Assembly (NCBI GenBank): GCA_030407315.1
Contig: JALQPE010000535.1
Coordinates: forward strand, 124,001-188,000
DNA length: 64,000 nt
Direction: 5' to 3'
From: Asparagopsis taxiformis
Lineage: Eukaryota; Rhodophyta; Florideophyceae; Bonnemaisoniales; Bonnemaisoniaceae
The position numbers and the translations under genes are program-made. The notes under the pieces are model-generated. The model searched no databases and was not told the DNA's origin. It was given only the letters and a program-made list of their open reading frames with translations. Positions 49,999-58,821 of this stretch are shown here, in pieces. Positions within the stretch are counted from its first letter, which is position 1. Each line of letters opens with the position of its first letter.

Positions 49999-50698
49999 TC
50001 AAGCCAACAGCTCTGAAACAATCTCTTTCAGCAGCTTGCCGTCGACGTCCTTCTTATGCTCACGCATGACAAATCTATCAAATCACATACAAACGCGGTC
50101 AGAATCGCAGCAAAGCGCAACAAAAAAAACTCGCATTGGAAACAAACACAACCTACCCCATAACCTTGCCCGTGTCACCGGGCTTTGAAGCGGAAGTCTT
50201 CTCGATAGCCTCCTTGGCCCAAGAAACGGTCTGCTCTCTATCAGCCAATTGCGGCAACCAATTCTCAATAACATCCAATTCCGCCTGTTCGGCTTGCGCC
50301 AAATCGTCGCGCCCACCCTTGACGTACATTTCGATCGACTCTTTACGCATCTTGGACAGCTTTCGTAGCTGCGCAATCGCGACATCGTCGCTCAGTGTAT
50401 CGCCGGCACCCTCCTGTTTCAATGCGAGAAGGAAGGCGGCACGGATGCCGCGCAGTGCTTTCAGACGATCGGTGTCCTTGTTCTTCATGGCCTCTTTCAA
50501 CTGCTGATTGACCTGCTGTTCGATCGAGGCGCGCGTTATGGTGGATGTGCGCAGCTTGCGTCGCGGACATGTGGACGTTGTGATGGCGCTGCCTGGAAAG
50601 GTGGAGGCGAGAAATGGGCGCGTGTGCGGTGATAGGAAGGCGGTAGTTGCTTTTTGTCGGTTCATTGTGGGATTGGGGAGATGCGGACGAGATGACAT
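49999..50698 (-). CDS. GatB/YqeY-domain protein, organelle targeted, two exons
   Basis: Exons 50157-50698 and 49999-50074, with an 82-base GT-AG intron, give 205 residues. A Ser/Thr/Arg-rich leader of about 60 residues (TTSTCPRRKLRTSTITRA) suggests plastid or mitochondrial import. The domain begins IEQQVNQQLKEAMKNKDTDR and continues with LRGIRAAFLLALKQ, LRKLSKMRKESIEMYVKGGR and LDVIENWLPQ, diagnostic of YqeY. The last exon restores the family C-terminus: KPGDTGKVMG|FVMREHKKDVDGKLLKEIVS. YqeY proteins are related to the tail of the GatB amidotransferase subunit and are thought to bind tRNA; their role is not settled. Confidence 0.92.
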
Positions 50699-51124
50699 TG
50701 GTGGGAAGGAGAATTGTGTTGACACGATAAGCGATTTGTATGTAGAGGTTATTGGTGTGCTCGAGATTGTAAGTGCTTATCGAGATAGATGTACATTTGT
50801 CAAATATTGGTTGGTTATTCGGATGAGATGCCTGCTTGTGATTGGGTAGGGTAACGTATCTATGGTGCGGCTGTTTTGTTCTCGATCTGCCATGAACATA
50901 GCTTCTCTGTTTTGAAATCGTCGGATCTAGTGAGTATGGTGACTTTGGTTAGCAATCAGTCGCAACTAGAACAACGCTTATCGTTGAGTGGCAGGCATAT
51001 GGCGGCGTTCATCCAAATCGCAACTTATTCAAAAACGAAGATTTGACATCGGCGATACAGCAACTAGAAATTTCATAAAAACACAAGGCCGGAAAATATA
51101 CTATACGCCGTTGATCCGTCCATC
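50699..51124. other. Divergent spacer, YqeY / hypothetical gene
   Basis: 426 bases between divergent genes; likely two promoters. No recognisable element. Confidence 0.35.
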
Positions 51125-51823
51125 ATGCGTCCGGCATCCGGGTCGTCACACATGCTCAAGTTGACACGAAAACTCCTGTCACGCCGCTCTATCTTCCGCC
51201 CAACGCGAACACTCAGAGCACAGAATATATCTGCAAGCAAGCATACCATCCATCGCGGTCCAAGGTGCATGACCGTACATCCGCATCTAAATCACATCAC
51301 ATCATCAGCAATGGGCGCTTACTGGAGCTCTGAAGGCGCCGAAAACGTGCAAGTGCTCATCGTGAATTCGCTCACAATTCAATCAGCACCCATCGATAGT
51401 CTATGCAGTGTGCTTGATCTTTCATTGACAATCGACCAATCTCACTTGTGCAAATTGCGCAGCAGCAGTACATCACTCGCTTGGCGCGTTGTGTTTGAAG
51501 TCGACGTTGCACACTTGCAGAAGAGATGTATACTACTGACGCGACCTACCAGGCTGGAACATGGACGGTGTACTTTTCATATTCCGTCATCTGCGTTTAT
51601 GGAAATGACCAGTACGCCCGGACTTTCTATTGATGACTTTTGTAATGTTGCTGCGATTCATGTTGAACTTGTGTGCACTGAAAAGAATGACGGAGTGTTT
51701 GCAAGAGGTACTCTCGTTGTTGATATATCTCGCAAGGAGAATGAATCGGCTACTTTGCCTCAACAGCTGACAAGAACTATATTTGGAGCAGTGGACAAGG
51801 ACGTCTCTGGAGCAAAATCTTAA
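51125..51823 (+). CDS. Hypothetical protein, 232 residues
   Basis: Starts at the ATG at 51125. The first about 50 residues are strongly basic with hydroxylated residues (RKLLSRRSIFRPTRTLRAQ), like a mitochondrial or plastid presequence. The remaining about 180 residues alternate in a beta-rich way (VQVLIVNSLTIQ, SLAWRVVFEVDVAHL, CTFHIPSSAFMEM, GTLVVDIS), suggesting a beta-sandwich, perhaps C2-like. No conserved motif allows a family call. It converges on the D27-like gene, with 34 bases between the stops. Confidence 0.55.
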   Translation: MRPASGSSHMLKLTRKLLSRRSIFRPTRTLRAQNISASKHTIHRGPRCMTVHPHLNHITSSAMGAYWSSEGAENVQVLIVNSLTIQSAPIDSLCSVLDLSLTIDQSHLCKLRSSSTSLAWRVVFEVDVAHLQKRCILLTRPTRLEHGRCTFHIPSSAFMEMTSTPGLSIDDFCNVAAIHVELVCTEKNDGVFARGTLVVDISRKENESATLPQQLTRTIFGAVDKDVSGAKS

Positions 51824-51857
51824 CTGGTACCAATACAATTTTTCTATGCATCTATGG

Positions 51858-52586
51858 CTACGATGCTTCCGACACATAACAAAATCTTCGCTTCTGTTGC
51901 TTGACCAAATCTGCCATCTTACAATTTTCCAAACATTCACCACTGAGAGCTTCGTCTTCATGCGGCGGTAGCGGTGGTACGCCAAAAGTCATCTGGCAGC
52001 TCATGTCATCATAATTGGGCGTCATTCGAACGGGGAGACCGAGAGTGGACGTAAAGTACTTTTGCGTGGGCTGTTGACACATATTAACACACATTCCCTT
52101 GCATCCCGACTCTTCCAAAAAGCGGCATTTCTCGATCAGAACGCCGTATCCGCCTTCCTCGGGGCGATTAGTCTCGCAGGGACCGACAAGCCAGGAGAAC
52201 ACAAGCGGCGTAATTTTGGCGTTCATTTCCGGCTTGTCAGAGAAATGCTTTCTGAAAAACTGCGGACCATGCGGCGAAACAAACATCGCATTGAGTGATT
52301 TAGCTACCACTCTATGCTGTTCCTCCGGCCCTTTGCGCGCCATCAACATTCTACACTCCTCTATCAGACCGTCGTACCCGCTGCGAGGACTCTGCCAGCC
52401 GATGTCTGGGCGCATTAAACGGCGGAATATTTCAACTCCTGCCTTGGCGAATGGGCCGTCATTGTAGGCTGACTCTGCGTCTACACTCACATCTGGCAGT
52501 GGCGCGGTTTGCATGCAGACGGACGCTTGGTGACGGCAGACAGCAGCGCTTTTTAGTGGCAATGGCGATGAAATGAAGGCACGCAT
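51858..52586 (-). CDS. D27-like protein (DUF4033), carotenoid isomerase family
   Basis: 242 residues from the ATG at 52586; the frame is open much further upstream but without domain character. A short transit-like leader is followed by the DUF4033 domain: VEIFRRLMRPDIGW, then FSWLVGPCETN, GVLIEKCRFLEESGCKGMCVNMCQQPTQKYF, LGLPVRMTPNYDDMSCQMTFG and a Cys pair in SGECLENC. These are the hallmarks of DWARF27-type proteins, iron-containing plastid enzymes; rice D27 isomerises all-trans to 9-cis beta-carotene for strigolactone synthesis. Algal D27-like members have mostly unknown substrates, so the reaction is inferred only at family level. Confidence 0.9.
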   Translation of the reverse strand: MRAFISSPLPLKSAAVCRHQASVCMQTAPLPDVSVDAESAYNDGPFAKAGVEIFRRLMRPDIGWQSPRSGYDGLIEECRMLMARKGPEEQHRVVAKSLNAMFVSPHGPQFFRKHFSDKPEMNAKITPLVFSWLVGPCETNRPEEGGYGVLIEKCRFLEESGCKGMCVNMCQQPTQKYFTSTLGLPVRMTPNYDDMSCQMTFGVPPLPPHEDEALSGECLENCKMADLVKQQKRRFCYVSEAS

Positions 52587-53027
52587 GGTCTGTGTTGAAC
52601 GAGAATTGAGTTGTGGATCGGCAGAGTGAGTGGTATGTTTTGGGTTGTCTAGCATTTGTTGATATAGATAATTATGTCGAAATAGAAGGTAGACGCAAGG
52701 AGGACGACTTGCAATGGTCCAAAGATTGCTCGATGGATGGCTCACAGATGTAAATATTAAGAGTATCAGCACACCCAACCAATGCTCAACACTTGTGTCA
52801 TAGCGCGCCGTGCCAGTCTGTATCATACCATCTGACGTTTCAAACTGTACATTCGAGATCTCACAACAAAAGCTTCTATCCATCTGCCTACAAGTCGCGC
52901 CGACGAAAATCGATCTCCAAGTCTGCAAAACAATTCCCACCCATGTCGCATCCCAACCAGTGATCCAACCCTGCAATCTCACATGAAAGCCTAACATCAT
53001 CATCCCAAACCGTCGCCGCGGCGCACA
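52587..53027. other. Divergent spacer, D27-like / alpha-beta hydrolase
   Basis: 441 bases between divergent genes. The D27-like frame is open throughout but lacks conserved residues. Probably promoters. Confidence 0.35.
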
Positions 53028-54062
53028 ATGACGCAATCGAAACCGCACTCAACGCACCGCATCCCGCCGGCATTTTCGCTGACCCCTGCATCGTCACCAA
53101 TCCGACGCGCCGCCTCGCGAGCCCTCTCGCCATGCCGCTCGGCACGCATCGTCGCGCAAGCAAGCGCGTCCAGCATCGCGACACGCGACGGCGCGAAACT
53201 ACACGTCGACGCCACACATCCTTCTTCAACACGGCCCACCGCGCTCTTCATCCATGATTTCATGACGGACCATCGTCTCTTCGACGAGTGTTTCCACGAC
53301 CAAACCGCACTATCAGACCACCAACTCGTGCGCTACGACATCCGCGGCTTCGGCGCCTCGGACCAGCCGACAGCGCCCTACTCGCGTCTCGAGGACATTG
53401 ACGACATCCTCGACGCATTGGACGTTTCATCAGTCCACATCGTCGGCTGCGGCATGGGCGGCGCCATCGGCCTCGAATATGCCATTGCGCGTGCCGCGCG
53501 CACGCAGTCCGTCACCTGCATTGGCGGCGGGCTCCCGGGCCATCGCTGGTCGTCCGAGGCGCTGTTTATAGATATTACAGAGTCGCAGCGGATTGGACGC
53601 GCGCTCGCGTTGGATAATGAGTATCTGGCTGCCGGTGTTAGCGAGGCCGCTAGTGATCTGGTCAGGTGGAAGAAGACGTTTATTTCAAGGGCGGGTACCT
53701 GGTCGCATGCGTTGAATGCTTCGGATAAATCGGTGGGCAGGAAGCTGTTGTTGATGGCTAAGGAGTATCGAGGCTTTCATTTCTTTCAGAAAGATCCATT
53801 GGTTCCGCAACCGTGCGAGCCAGATCCGCTTTTAATGCGGCTAAATCAAGTTGCTTGTCCCGTGCTCGTGCTGGTCGGGGAGCATGATACGGTGGACTTT
53901 TTGCAAATTGCAGACGAGATTCATGCGGGGGTGCAGAATGCTGTTGGTGCGCCTGTTCGAATTGCTGGTGCTTCGCATTTTGCTACATTGGAGAATTCTG
54001 ACGCTTGTGTAGAGGAACTTGCCAAGTTTTGGGAATCTGACTTTTCTACTAACATTAAATGA
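53028..54062 (+). CDS. Alpha/beta hydrolase with Cys at the nucleophile elbow
   Basis: 344 residues from the ATG at 53028. A leader of about 55 residues, rich in Arg, Ser and Ala, looks organellar. The fold follows the HPD/epoxide-hydrolase-like pattern: TALFIHDFMTDHRLFDE (oxyanion region), VRYDIRGFGASDQP, then the nucleophile elbow in VHIVGCGMGGAIGLEYA, where Cys stands in place of the usual Ser of GxSxG. The acid LVGEHDTVD and the histidine AGASHFATLE complete the triad. Cys nucleophiles occur in dienelactone hydrolase and a few others, so the protein may be active on particular esters or lactones. Substrate unknown. Confidence 0.85.
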   Translation: MTQSKPHSTHRIPPAFSLTPASSPIRRAASRALSPCRSARIVAQASASSIATRDGAKLHVDATHPSSTRPTALFIHDFMTDHRLFDECFHDQTALSDHQLVRYDIRGFGASDQPTAPYSRLEDIDDILDALDVSSVHIVGCGMGGAIGLEYAIARAARTQSVTCIGGGLPGHRWSSEALFIDITESQRIGRALALDNEYLAAGVSEAASDLVRWKKTFISRAGTWSHALNASDKSVGRKLLLMAKEYRGFHFFQKDPLVPQPCEPDPLLMRLNQVACPVLVLVGEHDTVDFLQIADEIHAGVQNAVGAPVRIAGASHFATLENSDACVEELAKFWESDFSTNIK

Positions 54063-54393
54063 GTAGTCTTAATTGTATAGAAGACTTGACTGGTTGGAAA
54101 CGGTTATGAGCATTGCTCGTGCGTTACGTGCTTAGACGTTTCCGACGAGAAGCTCAAGTCGGTATGCCACTATGATTCGTTATTTTTCAACTTTTAGGAG
54201 GCCACTTTTTCAAATTTCAGCAGAAACTCTTTCGAGATTGTTCTCGACGGTAGACAATTGGAGATTGATCTCATCTGCTTCTCACCCCGATTTGCGCAAC
54301 TTCTCTCCCCCTATCTACTTCTCGTATCCACACAAATTCCAATTCGTCCATTTGCTCTTGAATCAATCGCTAGCGATTCTGCCAGAAACGAAG
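54063..54393. other. Spacer upstream of Cpn20
   Basis: 331 bases. The Cpn20 frame is open through its last 220 bases without a preferred ATG. Likely promoter and leader. Confidence 0.35.
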
Positions 54394-55125
54394 ATGAAGC
54401 GAGCCAATATGGGATTTATCAACGCCGCAGCCTTGCCGCTCCGCGGGGGCTACTCAAGAGGCGCAGTCTGCAATCGTTCCAGAGCAACAATGTCTGCAGC
54501 AACTGAAACCCATTCACTCAACGGCAAAACAATCAACGGCCCGATTCAGCCCGCCGGACAAAATATGCTCGTCAAGGTCGCCGAGGCCGCAGAGACGACC
54601 TCTGGCGGTCTAATCCTCTCCGGATCTGCGAAAGAAAAGCCCAGCTTTGGCGAAGCTATCGAAGTTGGACCCGGAAAGTTCTACGGAAACGGTGTCAAGA
54701 TTCCAATGGCGATCGAGAAAGGCGACGTGGTTCTCTTCGGAAAGTACGGCGGAACTGATGTCAAGTACGACGGAGTTGATCACACAATCCTTACCCAGGA
54801 TGACGTTCTCTGCATACTCAAGGGAGGCGAATATTCCGTCGACGCCGTTTCGCCGATTTTCGATAGAGTACTCGTCAAGATTGATGAACTATCCGATCAG
54901 ACGACCTCGGGTATTTATGTCACAGCTGGAAGTGCGGAGAAATCTACATCGGGTAAGATCATTGCCATGGGCCCTGGACGTTTTATGGAGAATGGCGAAA
55001 CTGAACCGGCGGCCTTTGCAGTTGGTGATACCGTGCTTTATGGAAAATACGCTGGAACTGAAGTTGAATTCGGTGGTGAGGAGTATATGCTAATTCGTGT
55101 AGCCGACATCTATGCCAAATACTAA
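54394..55125 (+). CDS. CPN20: Cpn20 tandem co-chaperonin (plastid)
   Basis: 243 residues from the ATG at 54394, with a leader of about 50 residues as plastid signal. Two Cpn10 (GroES-type) domains lie head to tail: the first from about 52 (IQPAGQNMLVKVAEA, mobile-loop TTSGGLILSGSAKE, GEAIEVGPGKF, FGKYGGTDV), the second from about 151 (VSPIFDRVLVKIDEL, TTSGIYVTAGSAEK, GKIIAMGPGRF, YGKYAGTEVEF). A double Cpn10 of this length is the plastid Cpn20 seen in plants and algae, the partner of plastid Cpn60 in Rubisco and other folding. Both mobile loops keep a hydrophobic tripeptide after the Gly. Confidence 0.95.
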   Translation: MKRANMGFINAAALPLRGGYSRGAVCNRSRATMSAATETHSLNGKTINGPIQPAGQNMLVKVAEAAETTSGGLILSGSAKEKPSFGEAIEVGPGKFYGNGVKIPMAIEKGDVVLFGKYGGTDVKYDGVDHTILTQDDVLCILKGGEYSVDAVSPIFDRVLVKIDELSDQTTSGIYVTAGSAEKSTSGKIIAMGPGRFMENGETEPAAFAVGDTVLYGKYAGTEVEFGGEEYMLIRVADIYAKY

Positions 55126-55457
55126 ACGATGTGCTTGTAGCCACCCTCTACCTCCGTAGCTGTTCAAGTTGTTCTGTGCTTGCATCTCAGCTGGATCGAT
55201 TCATGTTGTCATCTAGAAGAATAGTGGAGCCAGTAAAAGAGTAAACATGGGAAAGGCGTTCATGCTGAAATCGTTTGCAAGATGATTATGACTCCAAATT
55301 GAACCCCTTTGAAATTATTCAATAATCCCAATCTCCACGAAGCTGAGACTGAAACGTCTGGAGATTAACGTCTGAGCCATTCGCAACCCCAACGCGTGTT
55401 CTTTATACCACTACCAATCTTCTCCACCCTTCCTTCCGCTAGTCTACCATTTTTGAG
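55126..55457. other. Spacer between Cpn20 and tRNA-binding protein genes
   Basis: 332 bases between two plus-strand genes. No recognisable element besides a likely promoter. Confidence 0.35.
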
Positions 55458-56288
55458 ATGCAGCCACTCACCTTCGTGTCAGCACCGATAGTAGGTGCCT
55501 GGCGCGCATCAGCAACTATAGCCGTCGAAAGAATCAGCGAGCGTGCGGCAGTATTGGCCTGGACAGGTTCGTCTACATCGGCCTACACTGTGTTCTACTC
55601 TCCCGTCGGTGCAAAACACCGCTCTCGCCGCGCAGTGGGCCATCCACGCGTCGCACTAAAGGGACTAGAGCCTGGTGTTCCGTACGATGTGCACGTCGTT
55701 GGTGATGGATTTACCTCGTCCACGTCATTCACTACGACCGCAACAGCGGGTTCTGCTACGGGAGAAGCTGACACAGAGGTGGAAGCACCGTTCACCGAGC
55801 TTTCGAGACTGGAAATTCGCGCCGGAAAAATCATCGAATGCGAGCCGCATCCGGACGCGGACACGTTGTACGTGGAAAAGGTGGATGTTGGCGAGGAAGA
55901 GCCGCGTACCATTGTATCCGGTCTTGTAAAATTTGTGCCACTGGATCAAATGGTCGATCGACGCGTCGTTGTGCTTTGTAATTTGAAACCGAGAGCTATG
56001 CGCGGTGTGACGAGTCAGGGGATGTTGCTTTGTGCATCGAATGAAGATCACACAATTGTTGATCCACTTGCAGCTCCGGAAGATACTCCGCTGGGTGAAT
56101 TGATTACTTTTGAAGGACATAAGAGTGCGCCAATTGACGCTGGAAATAGAGCTACCAAGGCTTTCGATCGCATCGCTGCAGAATTGAGAACAGATGAAAA
56201 CGGAACGGCATTTTATCAAGACTCGCCGTTTTCCACGTCTGCGGGGCCATGCATCTCACCGAGTAAGGTGGTTGGTTCAATTTCGTAA
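55458..56288 (+). CDS. FN3-like domain fused to EMAPII-type tRNA-binding domain
   Basis: 276 residues from the ATG at 55458. Residues about 20-95 have the spacing of a fibronectin type III fold: IAVERISERAAVLAWTGSS, YTVFYSPVG, then RVALKGLEPGVPYDVHVVGDG, with the conserved Trp, Tyr and the L-x-P-G-x-x-Y turn. From about 112 a full tRNA-binding OB domain follows: SRLEIRAGKIIECEPHPDADTLYVEKVDVGE, RTIVSGLVKFV, VVVLCNLKPRAMRGVTSQGMLLCAS. The EMAPII part matches AIMP1/p43, Arc1p and TyrRS or MetRS C-termini, which help aminoacyl-tRNA synthetases bind tRNA. I know of no family with this FN3 partner. No leader is evident, so a cytosolic role is likely. Confidence 0.85.
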   Translation: MQPLTFVSAPIVGAWRASATIAVERISERAAVLAWTGSSTSAYTVFYSPVGAKHRSRRAVGHPRVALKGLEPGVPYDVHVVGDGFTSSTSFTTTATAGSATGEADTEVEAPFTELSRLEIRAGKIIECEPHPDADTLYVEKVDVGEEEPRTIVSGLVKFVPLDQMVDRRVVVLCNLKPRAMRGVTSQGMLLCASNEDHTIVDPLAAPEDTPLGELITFEGHKSAPIDAGNRATKAFDRIAAELRTDENGTAFYQDSPFSTSAGPCISPSKVVGSIS

Positions 56289-56312
56289 ACGCGAGGTTGA
56301 AGAGAAAGCGAT

Positions 56313-57143
56313 TTAATTGAAGTTTCTCTGTAGGTTTGAGTAAAATGGAATTGAAGATGCTTCATCCTCGATCTTTTCTACACAACGTAAAATCAAACGT
56401 GCTCGGATAGACATGACGAGAGCGTACGTCCCGAGGCTAAATGTCAATATAAGGCTCACGACAGCATAAATCATTGACTTCATTGGATACGACCATCTCA
56501 AGCTTACAAACGCTGGATCCTCACCTATTCGGCACGGCCAAACTTCCATTCCGCACTTTTCTTCCGAGTCACATCCATTCAATTCTTTCGGGAAATCACG
56601 CACCTTGGAATATTGTGTCAAGGTAGTGATATTTGAAGAATGCCGCACCGAAAATATCCAACATGTGTGCCTGTTTCGTCAAAGTCAACAAATCGAAAAA
56701 TATACTAGGAGTCAACACGCAAGCAAATGTATAGTTGCCATGGGAGAAAGAAAGGAAAACATAACAACGAACCTTCCTTGCTCAATTGATGATGAACTCA
56801 AAAGCTTCCTTCTCCAGCAGGAGAGTTCTGCTTTCACTATGACACAGTCCTCAGTGGGCCGGTTGACCTGATTTCTCAAGAGCAAAACTGTTTGTTAGAA
56901 TTGTCTCTGACGCTCAGTGGAAGAGGAGTACCGGAGCGATGAACTTACGAATTTTTTGTTCGGCAGATGAATAAATAGCAATAGATATACAACCAGGAAA
57001 CCCGACAAAATGTAGAGCAGGGTTGCAAAAACAAACTGAGTTGGCTTATCACTGATCATGTCAGAGGCGCGTCGTCTAGAGCCATCCTCATTCTTGTTCC
57101 TGTTGAAAAGTAATCGTCGCAAGATGCTCACTATGAAACTCAT
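56313..57143 (-). CDS. Two-TM protein with Cys-rich loop, three exons
   Basis: Exons 56949-57143, 56773-56867 and 56313-56670 join across 81- and 102-base introns to 215 residues. The first donor is a perfect GTAAGT; the second is gttcgt. A basic N-terminus is followed by TM1 (FVFATLLYILSGFLVVYLLLFI, about residues 38-59). A loop of about 95 residues has seven Cys (DCVIV, LSCWRR, HTCWIF, GCDSEEKC, VWPC), then TM2 (MIYAVVSLILTFSLGTYALV) and a polar C-terminus. Topology and Cys loop recall BK-channel beta subunits, but I see no sequence match that would justify the name. The Cys-rich loop is built only by splicing all three exons. It is on the same strand as the next membrane protein. Confidence 0.7.
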
Positions 57144-57487
57144 TTTCACTGATAGTTGAGTTTTTCGAAATAGGTAGGAGGTGGAGAGAATATGGTATGT
57201 GGTTGTTGCAGTGACATGAGACGTTATTGTTATCGTCGGGGTTCAAAGATAAAAGTAGGAGAATGATTAACCATGACTCGTTTGATTTAAACGAACGCAG
57301 AATATGTTGCAGTCGAAAAAATCTAAACAGTCTTGGAGACGTAGAGTTGGTAAATCATTTCTGCAATTGGTCGTATTCTACCGTATGAGTGTTCGAAGAG
57401 TTAGATATTGTACAAACGAGGAAAATAGAATATGAGATGCAACAATGGGTCAAGCCAACACGGAATTTCAGTACCAGATTGCGTTTG
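57144..57487. other. Spacer upstream of the two-TM protein
   Basis: 344 AT-rich bases between two minus-strand genes. Nothing recognisable beyond a likely promoter. Confidence 0.35.
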
Positions 57488-58645
57488 CTACCGACTAGCT
57501 GACCTTGTGAGCAGTGGAGTACTTGCGGAAGGGTCTCCACGACGACGGGTACGGCGATCGGTAGAGGGGATATCTACTTGATCAAAGTCAATATGTGGAA
57601 TTCTATCCTCCTGTATGAGCTCTTCATAAAGCAATGCTGGGAGTGTGGTTTCTACAATCTGCAATCCGTCCTCTTCCAAGGCGTCAGGAATTCGAGCCAG
57701 GAACCAGTTCTCACGCATGCGATGAAGGAAATTTCTGCTCAAAGCAAGAAGTCTACGGTCTAGATCATCCTCCTCCTCGATGTCGCGTAGATAGATGAGA
57801 CGCATGTGTAACAGAGCGTTTTCAAAGTGAAAGATGCATAGCGCGCCAAGGAAATGTAGAATGCCAGCTGCCATGCAGAAGATCTGCTCGATGAGGAAAC
57901 CGACAAAGTAGATCATTAAAAGGGAAAAGCTGAGCCAGACGATTGCTACGGCCGGTAGTACAGCGGCTATGGAGAGAATAAGAAGACAGTAGGCGATGGT
58001 CTGTTTAAATCCCGCACCATAGAGAGACAGTTGCAAATGTTGGGGCACTAGAAGCAGATAGAGCAACGAGGCAACGGCAATGAGAAAGACGACTGTGCCT
58101 GAGACTAGCGAGAAGGCGCCCGGTCTGTGTGGGTAGAAAATGGAGCCATCTGCAAGTATGGCAAGAATGTAAAGGATTAAGGAGACGAGTCCGAGGCGAA
58201 AGAAGACTACAAACTTGCTTCCAAAATTGTAATCACGAAGCCATAGTGCATCGGAGGGATCTTCCTGACCGTAGGCGCACGGGACTTGCTGGTCGTCGCA
58301 GGATGCCTGGGAGGTGCATCCGTCGAGGCGGGAGAGGAGTGCGAGATGGGCATCGGAGAAGGGGTGATTAGCGAGGAGGAGGGGATGGGGATTTGGATTG
58401 CGGATGCTTGTGACGTTTAGTTGCCAACGACACGGAGAGGCTGGGGTGGCGGGCATCAAGTTGCATCGGGGACGGGTGGCGGGGTGGATGGCGATGAGCA
58501 CAAAGTTGCATTGATAAGTGGTGGCGTGAGTGACGGGAACGGGCGATTGGTAGGGAATAAATTTACCCAAGGTGAAAACGATGAACGAGCTGCAGAGGAA
58601 TTGGAGGAGGAGACGAAGGGAGCGGCGTCGATGGAGTTGCATCAT
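57488..58645 (-). CDS. Polytopic membrane protein of unknown family
   Basis: 385 residues from the ATG at 58645, which gives a signal peptide (RRRSLRLLLQFLCSSFIVFTL). An in-frame ATG at 58804 would add 53 residues without domain character. A lumenal part with six Cys (CNFVLIAIH, CNLMP, CRWQ, GCTSQASCDD, VPCAYG) is followed by five to six membrane segments (FFRLGLVSLILYILAI, GTVVFLIAVASLLYLLLV, IAYCLLILSIAAVLPAVAIVW, LLMIYFVGFLIEQIFCMAAGIL). A charged C-terminal region follows with DIEEEDDLDRR. The layout, an ectodomain then a membrane bundle, is receptor- or TMEM-like, but no family is recognised. Confidence 0.7.
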   Translation of the reverse strand: MMQLHRRRSLRLLLQFLCSSFIVFTLGKFIPYQSPVPVTHATTYQCNFVLIAIHPATRPRCNLMPATPASPCRWQLNVTSIRNPNPHPLLLANHPFSDAHLALLSRLDGCTSQASCDDQQVPCAYGQEDPSDALWLRDYNFGSKFVVFFRLGLVSLILYILAILADGSIFYPHRPGAFSLVSGTVVFLIAVASLLYLLLVPQHLQLSLYGAGFKQTIAYCLLILSIAAVLPAVAIVWLSFSLLMIYFVGFLIEQIFCMAAGILHFLGALCIFHFENALLHMRLIYLRDIEEEDDLDRRLLALSRNFLHRMRENWFLARIPDALEEDGLQIVETTLPALLYEELIQEDRIPHIDFDQVDIPSTDRRTRRRGDPSASTPLLTRSASR

Positions 58646-58821
58646 CGAGAGGGAGGGAGTTGGAAATGCGACGAGCGGAATCGAATGATGCACAGCTGAG
58701 AGCTGTGATGTCCCAAGCGGCAGGCGAAAAGTCTGCACAATTTTAAATATTTTCAAAGACACAGCGCGCAATGTGTTAGCATTCTTTAAACTACTAAAAA
58801 CCATTTCTATTCAAAGTTGAG

